Positions 1 to 9,888 of a stretch of DNA of 64,000 nucleotides are shown one piece after another. The translations under genes were made by a program, and so were the position numbers. Within the stretch, counting starts at the first letter, position 1. Every line of letters begins with the position of its first letter. The notes beneath the pieces are model-generated. The model saw only the letters and a program-made list of their open reading frames with translations. It was not told the DNA's origin and made no database searches. This stretch comes from Drosophila miranda (lineage: Eukaryota > Arthropoda > Insecta > Diptera > Drosophilidae), in the NCBI RefSeq assembly GCF_003369915.1, contig NC_046673.1:7176001-7240000 (forward strand). Reading direction: 5' to 3'.

Positions 1-501
1 GGGATACTCCGGCCGATCCAGCCGCAATCTGACTGGAGCTTTGGTCGAAGCCCGGCGGCGGTTTTTTGTTCTTGTCCTCCTCCAAGCCCATGTAGTTGGC
101 GCCAAACAGCGAATAATTCTCGGCCGCCTTGAAGTACTGGGCGGAGCCGTTCTCCTTGCTGTTGTCGCCGTAGAGAGAGCGCTCCACTTCGTGTATAAAG
201 TCCGAGGCGGTCTCGCTCACCGCTAGAGCCTCCGCCAGGGCCTCGGCACTCATCGGAGCATCCTCCTCCACGTGGGGCAGGGGCTTCTCGGGCGGCTCCC
301 AGACCCCAGGGGTAGTATCATCGATGGTTGGCTGCCAGATGCGCTTGGCCACCTGGCTCGAAACTTTGCCTAAAGCGCGAGACAAACGCGTGGATTATAT
401 TTAGTTTAGAGGATTCATTGGTACACACCCTCAGAGGCAGCAATCGCATCGTCCTCATCGTCATCGTCCAAATACTTTGAGTTGAAGCTATTCTCCGACA
501 T
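1..501 (-). pseudogene. Gene A copy 1, 3' part cut off by window edge
   Basis: Minus-strand exon 1 (501-429, 73 nt, starting MSENSF with an acidic DDDDEDD run), a 59 bp intron and most of exon 2 (369-1). The exon 2 part is open. It shares the G-to-R variant near the exon 2 end with the copy at 5673-6863 and is the tandem duplicate of that copy, 6362 bp away. Only about 107 bp of gene A 5' flank remain (to 608) before gypsy sequence begins, so the native promoter region is missing. I do not recognise the protein. Confidence 0.75.
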
Positions 502-610
502 CTTTTTGTGCGAGAAAGAAATGAAAATGTTTATTGGAAAGAAACACCGCTGAACGAGAACCTTCACTGCTTCGAGCGAAATGGAAGTAATCGGCTCCCA
601 GTCGTCTGGG

Positions 611-1609
611 ATCGCGAGGACACTGGGACGGCTGCGACAGTTCTATTATTGGCCCCGGATGACCGTGCAGGTGAAGGCATATGTGGCTGATTGTAACACC
701 TGCAAAGAAACAAAACATTCAACACAGGTTCACCGTCCACTCATGGGGGCCGAAACCAGAACCGAGAGGCCGATTCAAAAACTGTACCTGGATTTCCTGG
801 GTCCATATCCGAGGACTCGAAGTGGCAATGTGGTCATACTAATAGTCCTCGATCACATGTCCAGATATGTCTGGTTGAAGGCTTTGCCTAAGGCGACGTC
901 TTCGGCCGTGATCCGATTCTTGCACGCCGAGGTCTTCGCGCAGTTTGGCGTGCCTGAAATAGTGCATACCGATAATGGAAAGCAATTTGTGTCAGCTGAA
1001 TTTTCTCAATTCCTGGATAGGAGAAGCATAACGCACCTGAAGTCGGGGAACTATGCACCGCAGGCGAACGCGGCCGAACGAGTGAACCAGACTGTACTGG
1101 CAGCAATAAGGATATACGCTAGTGAGGATCACACGCGCTGGGACGAGAAGCTGACGGAGATCCAGTGTGTGGCTAGGAGCGCTATACACACGGGTATCGG
1201 GACGTCGCCATACTTTGTGTTGTTTGGGCAGCACATGTTTACTAACGGCCGAGATTATAAATTGGCACGCAGACTGGGCGCCCTAAATGATGCACAAATG
1301 TCACCCTTGGCGAGGAGTGACAAGATGGAGATAGTCCGAGATGAGGTCCCGGGAAACTCTCATGAAGCCTACAACAGAGCGAAGAACAGGTATAATCGAA
1401 AAGCTCGAGAAATTAGGTACTCACCGGGTCAGGAGATATATAAGTGGAATTTCGTGTTGAGCAAATTTAAAAACAACATCAACGCGAAGTTCAGCCCAAA
1501 ATACGTCAAGTGCCGAGTGATCCGGAGTATGGGCAACAGTCTGTACGAGCTGGAGACGTTGCAAGGCTCACGTATTGGGGTGTTTCACGCAAAGGATCTG
1601 AAGCAGTAG
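611..1609 (+). pseudogene. Gypsy integrase fragment
   Basis: Open from the gene A junction to the TAG at 1607-1609. It carries the integrase CNTC half of the HHCC zinc finger, the first catalytic Asp in YLDFLGPYP, the second in HTDNGKQFV, and the Glu in NAAERVNQT. The N-terminal His pair of the zinc finger lies upstream and is missing. An ATG from gene A 5' leader sequence (581) reads in frame into it, giving a chance chimeric ORF of 342 codons. A functional fusion is not implied. Confidence 0.75.
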
Positions 1610-2474
1610 CCCAGGCATCTCAGTCGATGGAGCCAGAGACTCTCAATCTCAGGGTGTGGGCGATGGCCTACGTTTGGGGCCCCTTAATTGAAAAAGCCCG
1701 CCAGCTTGGCACTCCCGTTTCGGCGGAGTAATCCTGGAAACGGTAGTGTGGTGTTATGGGCGGTTTTGGACAGAGCCAATAGGTATCAGGGCTGGAGAAG
1801 AAAGAGACAGCGGCATCTATAGTGGATCCTGGGAAGCAGTGGCAGAGTTGCGTAGGAGAAAAGGAAACGGGGCGAGGAGGAAGAAAAGGGAGAGTTTCCG
1901 GTGGAGAATAGTGGAGGCCGCACGTGCCCTAAAAGAAAAAAAGGAAACAAAATTGGTGATCGTGGAGACGACGATCCCACCAAGACATCAGCGGCAGGCA
2001 TCAACATCAGCAGAAGCGGCGGACATCGGCAGCAGCATCCCGGTACTGGCCAGGCCGGGAAACTGATGCGAGAACCGTCAGCGGAGCACCGGCACCAAGG
2101 GACCGTCAGCGGAGCACCGACTGGAGATACGTTTCTGTCCCCACACACAATAGAAAGTGAGTGAATAGAAAACGGTAGTTGGGTGGGACGAGAGCGAGAA
2201 GAAGAGCGGGACCCTGAATATGAAAAGGGAGCGAATTCAAAAGGTGGCGCTCATGGAAGGGTGGGACCATGCTAGGGATAACGAAACCAACTATCCCCGC
2301 TGACGAAAGTGCCAACGAGGACAAGTCTGTCCCATAAATTAGATTTGTTTTTTTTGTATGTTTTTTTGTTTTGTTCAATCCGTCCCCTGGCTTATCGGGT
2401 CGGAAACACCCCTGACTTCCCCGTGAGCTAGCTGGGAACGATAGGCCAGGGTGGCAAAGAGGCGGATCATAACA
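611..2474 (+). mobile_element. Gypsy-type LTR element, 3' fragment (integrase to LTR)
   Basis: Begins inside the integrase zinc region two bases after gene A sequence ends (608) and runs through the integrase core and pol stop (1609) and the 3' noncoding part to a partial LTR ending CATAACA at 2474. Around 2150-2160 an internal deletion with a short filler removes the end of the internal region and the first part of the LTR. RCC1-like sequence follows directly at 2475. It lacks gag, protease and RT, so it cannot move by itself. Confidence 0.85.
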
Positions 2475-2509
2475 TCTGTTACGCCATTTCCGAGTCGTCT
2501 GTTAATTAA
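2475..2509 (+). pseudogene. RCC1-like gene, last codons only
   Basis: The final 35 nt of the RCC1-like coding sequence (ending CYAISESSVN then TAA), left after the gypsy LTR joined inside the last exon. The intact version of this exon is at 48440-48511. It marks the left edge of the host unit in this copy. Confidence 0.7.
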
Positions 2510-2660
2510 TTTTATAATAAATGTTAAAAATGCTTAAAAATACTAAACGGAATATCGAAATTAAGGTATTTGATGTCGGATCATGAGCAAAATTGTACGA
2601 ATAATCAAACCCAAGCAGTTGGCGCTCTTTCTTCCATCGATAGTTGAAGAAACATCGATG

Positions 2661-2668
2661 TATCGATA
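2661..2668. promoter_or_regulatory. DRE (TATCGATA) core-promoter motif
   Basis: Perfect palindromic TATCGATA, with two further ATCGAT cores within 25 bp upstream. In Drosophila this is the binding site of DREF, typical of housekeeping promoters. The same site recurs at 9021, 14091, 20906, 37179, 40245 and 48663 in the other units. Which transcript it drives is unclear: gene A starts about 870 bp downstream and the RCC1-like stop is about 150 bp upstream. Confidence 0.55.
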
Positions 2669-2842
2669 GTAACAATGAAGTTTTTCAACCTTCAGCAGCT
2701 TTACTTGAACTCCGCGGAATTTTCGTTGCAAATACTATTTGCCATTTTTACAGTGAAAATAAAGTGCTTTGTTTTTCAAAAACTTAATCTTTTCCACAGA
2801 AAAAAGAAGGTAAATATGGTAAATGGTAGATTTTTATATATT

Positions 2843-3136
2843 TTATTCGAAATGTGCGGCTTGCCAGGCAATTAGTGGATGAATTTGAGGGCGCTTATGG
2901 TTTTTGAAGCCAACAAGTGCAAATGGCGATGGAGAATCATCAAAGTGCAATGAAATATTCGAAATATTTGCGGCACCGGCCTCTACACACTCGTGTTCCA
3001 TGATAGATGCCTCAGAGCAGAGAACTATCTCCCTTAAATATTTGGCAGCACAGAAAAAGTCGCCCAAAGTGAGACATCGCTTCTTCTGCGCAAAATGCAA
3101 TGGATTGGATTGATATTTCTTCGATCCGCAGAAGTC
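2843..3136 (-). other. Gene C, unrecognised minus-strand open frame
   Basis: Open for about 97 codons from just after a TGA (3139-3137) to a TAA at 2845-2843. The stop overlaps an AATAAA-like poly(A) signal. No ATG lies near the 5' end, so it is an exon, a decayed gene or chance. The translation is balanced and looks protein-like (LHFAQKKRC near the start, LIAWQAAHFE at the end). The first part faintly recalls a histone-fold helix of TAF6-type proteins, but this is weak. It sits back to back with gene A. Seven copies occur in the window. Confidence 0.3.
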
Positions 3137-3153
3137 TCACTTTAAGACTTCTG
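3129..3153. other. Stem-loop, perfect 9 bp stem
   Basis: CAGAAGTCT and AGACTTCTG are separated by a 7 nt loop. It lies just 5' of the gene C open frame and contains the stop that closes that frame. It is unchanged in all units. Function unknown. Confidence 0.45.
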
Positions 3154-3528
3154 TGGGCATGTGTATGCCGGCATTTTTCGTTCACCAATACACAAAAAGA
3201 TTAACCAGTGCTGCCAATAGTTCATCCACTGATACACACACGCACACACAGCACTCAAGCCTCCACGACCTCTGACTGGGCAGCACTGTCGTGGTAGGCG
3301 TCTGTGTCGGGCAGTAATTCCGAGAAACTTCAGCGTGTATTAGTAGACCACTCCGCATAAATAAAATAAATTTCCCATAAATCAATTTTTTTTGTGCAAC
3401 CGATCGCCATAAACAAACGAACAGACGACTGGGAGCCGATTACTTCCATTTCGCTCGAAGCAGTGAAGGTTCTCGTTCAGCGGTGTTTCTTTCCAATAAA
3501 CATTTTCATTTCTTTCTCGCACAAAAAG

Positions 3529-4728
3529 ATGTCGGAGAATAGCTTCAACTCAAAGTATTTGGACGATGACGATGAGGACGATGCGATTGCTGCCTCTGAG
3601 GGTGTGTACCAATGAATCCTCTAAACTAAATATAATCCACGCGTTTGTCTCGCGCTTTAGGCAAAGTTTCGAGCCAGGTGGCCAAGCGCATCTGGCAGCC
3701 AACCATCGATGATACTACCCCTGGGGTCTGGGAGCCGCCCGAGAAGCCCCTGCCCCACGTGGAGGAGGATGCTCCGATGAGTGCCGAGGCCCTGGCGGAG
3801 GCTCTAGCGGTGAGCGAGACCGCCTCGGACTTTATACACGAAGTGGAGCGCTCTCTCTTAGGCGACAACAGCAAGGAGAACGGCTCCGCCCAGTACTTCA
3901 AGGCGGCCGAGAATTATTCGCTGTTTGGCGCCAACTACATGGGCTTGGAGGAGGACAAGAACAAAAAACCGCCGCCGGGCTTCGACCAAAGCTCCAGTCA
4001 GATTGCGGCTGGATCGGCCGGAGTATCCGGCCAAAGCTACTCGGGGGTAAGTGGTGCTCTAGGCTTTCAATGAATTAGGAATCGATGATTCGTTGGCTAG
4101 AATATGCCCAATATGCCCTCCTTCTTAGCTGTTCTGAGGAAAACCCCAACTCTATCCGTATTTCAGGGACCCTCTTCATCCGGAATGGGCGGCATGGCAA
4201 TGTCCCAGCAGCCGCAGCACAAGGCCGCGAATCAGCCAGGACCTGCAGCGCTGCTTCCACAGCAGCAGCAGCATCCGCGTCATCCTTCGCCAGCGACAGT
4301 GCCCAGGGTCATAGCCGAGGCAGCAGCTCTGGCTGGAGCTGGGGCTGGCATCGACATTGGCCTGCACGCCCATGGACATCTGCCCAGTGCCACGGAAATG
4401 ACCATCGGACACATTTACCAGGAGCTCATGGGCATGAATTTCAATCAGGCCAATATACAGCAGCAGCAGCAGCAACACCACCACCAGCAGCAGCAGCAGC
4501 ACCACCAGCAGCAGCAGCAGCAGCACCACCACCAGCAGCAGCAGCAGGCGGCTCTGAAGCAGCAGCAGCAGGCGGCTCTGAAGCAGCAGGCGGCTCTCCT
4601 CTCCTACGGCCAAAAGGCCGTAACAGCAACTGGCATAGTCCCTGACCCACGCGACGTATGTTCTCAAAGCGGTGTTTCTTGCGTATCGTGCCCGTTTGCG
4701 TCGCCAGGTCCACTTCTGGGACAACTAG
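3529..4728 (+). CDS. Gene A copy 2, open Gln/His-rich protein
   Basis: Inferred exons 3529-3601, 3661-4046, 4167-4655 and 4708-4728, with introns of 59, 120 and 52 bp that all follow GT-AG and keep frame; about 322 codons. The N terminus is acidic (DDDDEDD). The middle has WQPTIDD and VWEPPEKPLPHVEED, then a Pro-rich PPPGF stretch. Exon 3 carries GHIYQELMGMNFNQAN, then mixed poly-Gln/poly-His tracts and AALKQQ repeats. The predicted end is VHFWDN. I do not recognise the family. Oddities: a Tyr-to-Leu change in the SLYGDN motif. It keeps its native 1 kb upstream region. The start ATG follows a purine-rich AAAAAG leader. Confidence 0.65.
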
Positions 4729-5084
4729 AGTACGGCCAGGACATTACACTCCACACCCACAGATTAGATGACTAGTTTTAAAATATTTTGTTTGTTTGTT
4801 TTGTCGAGTTTGTTGTCGTCTCCTCTGGGCTGATGACCGACAGCATAGCAAGGCGTACTCTTAAACAGTCTTCAAAGTTATTTAGTTCTACGACACACAC
4901 ATTGCGGTCCGCCACAGCAGATGGATCCCTGTGCCTGTGCCCAGAATGTCGCGGCTCCGCGCGTACTGGAGTCCGATTCCACACGAGGGCGAGGCATGAG
5001 TTCAATATCTTCTTGTTGCTGCAGAGCGCCTCCCGGCTGCTGCGTTTTTGCAATGATTAAAATGACCTTCATTCCCTGATGACA
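4729..5084. other. Gene A 3' flank, no gene seen
   Basis: The stretch between the gene A stop and the RCC1-like exon, repeated in every unit. It contains a TTTGTTTGTTTTG run and small open frames in several phases (up to 90 codons) that I take to be chance. The sequence just before 5090 (ending GATGACAG) could act as the splice acceptor for the RCC1-like exon. Confidence 0.4.
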
Positions 5085-5317
5085 GACAGTCACTGGAAAA
5101 CGGTCAAACTGGTCAAAAGACCAGTCCAACGCCTTCCTCTTCGAGGAGGACGTGCCCAGCTGTCCGTAGCACTTGCGGCCCCACATGAGGATCTCGTTGT
5201 TGCGGAGCAGCGCCGCATTGTGGGTCCAGCCGACGGCCAGCTGCCGCACGTCCTCCTCGAAGAGGAAGGCGTTGGACTGGTCTTTTGACCAGTTTGACCG
5301 TTTTCCAGTGACTGTCT
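5085..5317. pseudogene. RCC1-like fragments folded back on each other
   Basis: Plus-strand RCC1 codons (SKDQSNAFLFEED) up to 5154 meet an inverted copy read on minus from 5317 to 5155, which extends through QLAVGWTHNAALL and MWGRKCYGQLG. The reading frame switches strand at 5154/5155, so neither strand encodes the domain. The same arrangement occurs at 11447-11679 and 18267-18499. Confidence 0.75.
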
Positions 5318-5672
5318 GTCATCAGGGAATGAAGGTCATTTTAATCATTGCAAAAACCCAGCAGCCGGGAGGCGCTCTGCAGCAACAAGAAGATATTGAA
5401 CTCATGCCTCGCCCTCGTGTGGAATCGGACTCCAGTACGCGCGGAGCCGTGACATTCTGGGTACAGGCACAGGGATCCATCTGCTGAGGCGGACCGCAAT
5501 GTGTGTGTCGTAGAACTAAATAACTTTGAAGACTGTTTAAGAGTACGCCTTGCTATGCTGTCGGTCATCAGCCCAGAGGAGACGACAACAAACTCGACAA
5601 AACAAACAAACAAAATATTTTAAAACTAGTCATCTAATCTGTGGGTGTGGATTGTAATGTCCTGGCCGTACT

Positions 5673-6863
5673 CTAGTTGTCCCAGAAGTGGACCTGGCGA
5701 CGCAAACGGGCACGATACGCAAGAAACACCGCTTTGAGAACATACGTCGCGTGGGTCAGGGACTATGCCAGTTGCTGTTACGGCCTTTTGGCCGTAGGAG
5801 AGGAGAGCCGCCTGCTGCTTCAGAGCCGCCTGCTGCTTCAGAGCCGCCTGCTGCTGCTGCTGGTGGTGGTGCTGCTGCTGCTGCTGCTGGTGGTGCTGCT
5901 GCTGCTGCTGGTGGTGGTGTTGCTGCTGCTGCTGTATATTGGCCTGATTGAAATTCATGCCCATGAGCTCCTGGTAAATGTGTCCGATGGTCATTTCCGT
6001 GGCACTGGGCAGATGTCCATGGGCGTGCAGGCCAATGTCGATGCCAGCCCCAGCTCCAGCCAGAGCTGCTGCCTCGGCTATGACCCTGGGCACTGTCGCT
6101 GGCAAAGGATGACGCGGATGCTGCTGCTGCTGTGGAAGCAGCGCTGCAGGTCCTGGCTGATTCGCGGCCTTGTGCTGCGGCTGCTGGGACATTGCCATGC
6201 CGCCCATTCCGGATGAAGAGGGTCCCTGAAATACGGATAGAGTTGGGGTTTTCCTCAGAACAGCTAAGAAGGAGGGCATATTGGGCATATTCTAGCCAAC
6301 GAATCATCGATTGCTAATTCATTGAAAGCCTAGAGCACCACTTACCCCCGAGTAGCTTTGGCGGGATACTCCGGCCGATCCAGCCGCAATCTGACTGGAG
6401 CTTTGGTCGAAGCCCGGCGGCGGTTTTTTGTTCTTGTCCTCCTCCAAGCCCATGTAGTTGGCGCCAAACAGCGAATAATTCTCGGCCGCCTTGAAGTACT
6501 GGGCGGAGCCGTTCTCCTTGCTGTTGTCGCCGTAGAGAGAGCGCTCCACTTCGTGTATAAAGTCCGAGGCGGTCTCGCTCACCGCTAGAGCCTCCGCCAG
6601 GGCCTCGGCACTCATCGGAGCATCCTCCTCCACGTGGGGCAGGGGCTTCTCGGGCGGCTCCCAGACCCCAGGGGTAGTATCATCGATGGTTGGCTGCCAG
6701 ATGCGCTTGGCCACCTGGCTCGAAACTTTGCCTAAAGCGCGAGACAAACGCGTGGATTATATTTAGTTTAGAGGATTCATTGGTACACACCCTCAGAGGC
6801 AGCAATCGCATCGTCCTCATCGTCATCGTCCAAATACTTTGAGTTGAAGCTATTCTCCGACAT
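5673..6863 (-). CDS. Gene A copy 3, open, gypsy-flanked
   Basis: Mirror copy of the 3529-4728 gene in the right arm of palindrome 1. All four exons are open with canonical splice sites, and SLYGDN is intact. One Gly-to-Arg change lies near the exon 2 end, and the AALKQQ block is shorter. Its 5' flank is native for only about 107 bp (to 6970) and then becomes gypsy integrase sequence. Any expression would need a promoter inside that stub or in the retroelement. Confidence 0.6.
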
Positions 6864-6972
6864 CTTTTTGTGCGAGAAAGAAATGAAAATGTTTATTGGA
6901 AAGAAACACCGCTGAACGAGAACCTTCACTGCTTCGAGCGAAATGGAAGTAATCGGCTCCCAGTCGTCTGGG

Positions 6973-8834
6973 ATCGCGAGGACACTGGGACGGCTGCGAC
7001 AGTTCTATTATTGGCCCCGGATGACCGTGCAGGTGAAGGCATATGTGGCTGATTGTAACACCTGCAAAGAAACAAAACATTCAACACAGGTTCACCGTCC
7101 ACTCATGGGGCCGAAACCAGAACCGAGAGGCCGATTCAAAAACTGTACCTGGATTTCCTGGGTCCATATCCGAGGACTCGAAGTGGCAATGTGGTCATAC
7201 TAATAGTCCTCGATCACATGTCCAGATATGTCTGGTTGAAGGCTTTGCCTAAGGCGACGTCTTCGGCCGTGATCCGATTCTTGCACGCCGAGGTCTTCGC
7301 GCAGTTTGGCGTGCCTGAAATAGTGCATACCGATAATGGAAAGCAATTTGTGTCAGCTGAATTTTCTCAATTCCTGGATAGGAGAAGCATAACGCACCTG
7401 AAGTCGGGGAACTATGCACCGCAGGCGAACGCGGCCGAACGAGTGAACCAGACTGTACTGGCAGCAATAAGGACATACGCTAGTGAGGATCACACGCGCT
7501 GGGACGAGAAGCTGACGGAGATCCAGTGTGTGGCTAGGAGCGCTATACACACGGGTATCGGGACGTCGCCATACTTTGTGTTGTTTGGGCAGCACATGTT
7601 TACTAACGGCCGAGATTATAAATTGGCACGCAGACTGGGCGCCCTAAATGATGCACAAATGTCACCCTTGGCGAGGAGTGACAAGATGGAGATAGTCCGA
7701 GATGAGGTCCGAGGAAACTCTCATGAAGCCTACAACAGAGCGAAGAACAGGTATAATCGAAAAGCTCGAGAAATTAGGTACTCACCGGGTCAGGAGATAT
7801 ATAAGTGGAATTTCGTGTTGAGCAAATTTAAAAACAACATCAACGCGAAGTTCAGCCCAAAATACGTCAAGTGCCGAGTGATCCGGAGTATGGGCAACAG
7901 TCTGTACGAGCTGGAGACGTTGCAAGGCTCACGTATTGGGGTGTTTCACGCAAAGGATCTGAAGCAGTAGCCCAGGCATCTCAGTCGATGGAGCCAGAGA
8001 CTCTCAATCTCAGGGTGTGGGCGATGGCCTACGTTTGGGGCCCCTTAATTGAAAAAGCCCGCCAGCTTGGCACTCCCGTTTCGGCGGAGTAATCCTGGAA
8101 ACGGTAGTGTGGTGTTATGGGCGGTTTTGGACAGAGCCAATAGGTATCAGGGCTGGAGAAGAAAGAGACAGCGGCATCTATAGTGGATCCTGGGAAGCAG
8201 TGGCAGAGTTGCGTAGGAGAAAAGGAAACGGGGCGAGGAGGAAGAAAAGGGAGAGTTTCCGGTGGAGAATAGTGGAGGCCGCACGTGCCCTAAAAGAAAA
8301 AAAGGAAACAAAATTGGTGATCGTGGAGACGACGATCCCACCAAGACATCAGCGGCAGGCATCAACATCAGCAGAAGCGGCGGACATCGGCAGCAGCATC
8401 CCGGTACTGGCCAGGCCGGGAAACTGATGCGAGAACCGTCAGCGGAGCACCGGCACCAAGGGACCGTCAGCGGAGCACCGACTGGAGATACGTTTCTGTC
8501 CCCACACACAATAGAAAGTGAGTGAATAGAAAACGGTAGTTGGGTGGGACGAGAGCGAGAAGAAGAGCGGGACCCTGAATATGAAAAGGGAGCGAATTCA
8601 AAAGGTGGCGCTCATGGAAGGGTGGGACCATGCTAGGGATAACGAAACCAACTATCCCGCTGACGAAAGTGCCAACGAGGACAAGTCTGTCCCATAAATT
8701 AGATTTGTTTTTTTTGTATGTTTTTTTGTTTTGTTCAATCCGTCCCCTGGCTTATCGGGTCGGAAACACCCCTGACTTCCCCGTGAGCTAGCTGGGAACG
8801 ATAGGCCAGGGTGGCAAAGAGGCGGATCATAACA
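6973..8834 (+). mobile_element. Gypsy 3' fragment, tandem duplicate
   Basis: Second copy of the 611-2474 fragment, with the same gene A junction, the same internal deletion near 8515 and the same LTR end (CATAACA) at 8834. A one-base deletion near 7108 (four Gs instead of five after the CTCAT) shifts the integrase frame, so the open part restarts at about 7191 and runs to the stop at 7970. Confidence 0.85.
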
Positions 8835-8869
8835 TCTGTTACGCCATTTCCGAGTCGTCTGTTAATTAA
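8835..8869 (+). pseudogene. RCC1-like gene, last codons only
   Basis: Duplicate of the 2475-2509 remnant: the last 35 nt of the RCC1-like coding sequence abutting the gypsy LTR. It is followed by the same 1 kb intergenic block, with a DRE at 9021-9028. Confidence 0.7.
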
Positions 8870-9202
8870 TTTTATAATAAATGTTAAAAATGCTTAAAAA
8901 TACTAAACGGAATATCGAAATTAAGGTATTTGATGTCGGATCATGAGCAAAATTGTACGAATAATCAAACCCAAGCAGTTGGCGCTCTTTCTTCCATCGA
9001 TAGTTGAAGAAACATCGATGTATCGATAGTAACAATGAAGTTTTTCAACCTTCAGCAGCTTTACTTGAACTCCGCGGAATTTTCGTTGCAAATACTATTT
9101 GCCATTTTTACAGTGAAAATAAAGTGCTTTGTTTTTCAAAAACTTAATCTTTTCCACAGAAAAAAGAAGGTAAATATGGTAAATGGTAGATTTTTATATA
9201 TT

Positions 9203-9496
9203 TTATTCGAAATGTGCGGCTTGCCAGGCAATTAGTGGAGGAATTTGAGGGCGCTTATGGTTTTTGAAGCCAACAAGTGCAAATGGCGATGGAGAATCAT
9301 CAAAGTGCAATGAAATATTCGAAATATTTGCGGCACCGGCCTCTACACACTCGTGTTCCATGATAGATGCCTCAGAGCAGAGAACTATCTCCCTTAAATA
9401 TTTGGCAGCACAGAAAAAGTCGCCCAAAGTGAGACATCGCTTCTTCTGCGCAAAATGCAATGGATTGGATTGATATTTCTTCGATCCGCAGAAGTC
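9203..9496 (-). other. Gene C copy
   Basis: Same open frame as at 2843-3136, with a His-to-Pro change near the C-terminal end. It has no ATG and has the same stem-loop upstream. Unrecognised. Confidence 0.3.
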
Positions 9497-9888
9497 TCAC
9501 TTTAAGACTTCTGTGGGCATGTGTATGCCGGCATTTTTCGTTCACCAATACACAAAAAGATTAACCAGTGCTGCCAATAGTTCATCCACTGATACACACA
9601 CGCACACACAGCACTCAAGCCTCCACGACCTCTGACTGGGCAGCACTGTCGTGGTAGGCGTCTGTGTCGGGCAGTAATTCCGAGAAACTTCAGCGTGTAT
9701 TAGTAGACCACTCCGCATAAATAAAATAAATTTCCCATAAATCAATTTTTTTTGTGCAACCGATCGCCATAAACAAACGAAAAGACGACTGGGAGCCGAT
9801 TACTTCCATTTCGCTCGAAGCAGTGAAGGTTCTCGTTCAGCGGTGTTTCTTTCCAATAAACATTTTCATTTCTTTCTCGCACAAAAAG

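Larger units (their letters stand above)
2510..3528. other. Intergenic DNA between RCC1-like tail and gene A
   Basis: About 1 kb, the same in every unit. It is AT-rich after the RCC1 stop, then has a cluster of ATCGAT/TATCGATA motifs at 2636-2668, a minus-strand open frame (gene C, 2843-3136), a perfect 9 bp stem-loop (3129-3153), a short CA-rich run near 3233-3250 and the gene A 5' flank. A plus-strand ATG at 2675 opens 66 codons, but I see no independent support for it as a gene. Confidence 0.5.
3422..6970. repeat. Palindrome 1: 1.73 kb arms, 92 bp loop
   Basis: Left arm 3422-5154 carries gene A on plus; right arm 5247-6970 carries gene A on minus. The loop 5155-5246 is RCC1-like sequence contiguous with the right arm. 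The outer end of the right arm is the gene A/gypsy junction. The innermost arm bases, CGTG, are also the 4 bp shared by the two RCC1 positions that were joined, which marks a microhomology foldback. Confidence 0.9.

Noticed and set aside
488-718. 76-codon minus frame running from integrase into the gene A start
   Set aside because: It is the gene A exon 1 frame extended upstream into gypsy antisense sequence; the real start is the ATG at 501.
2342-2376. T-rich run near the LTR end as a poly(A) tail of a retrogene
   Set aside because: It is an internal feature of every LTR copy here.
4488-4550. CRISPR-like regularity of the CAG/CAC repeats
   Set aside because: Simple trinucleotide repeat inside a coding exon of a eukaryotic gene; no spacers.
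4441-4713. Poly-Leu, poly-Ala and poly-Pro frames over the CAG/CAC tract on both strands
   Set aside because: They are phase and strand shadows of the gene A Gln/His tract; only the gene A frame joins across splice sites.
5079-5288. MTDSHWKTVKLV frame across the foldback centre
   Set aside because: Out-of-phase reading of the RCC1-like exon that appears in both orientations because the site is palindromic.
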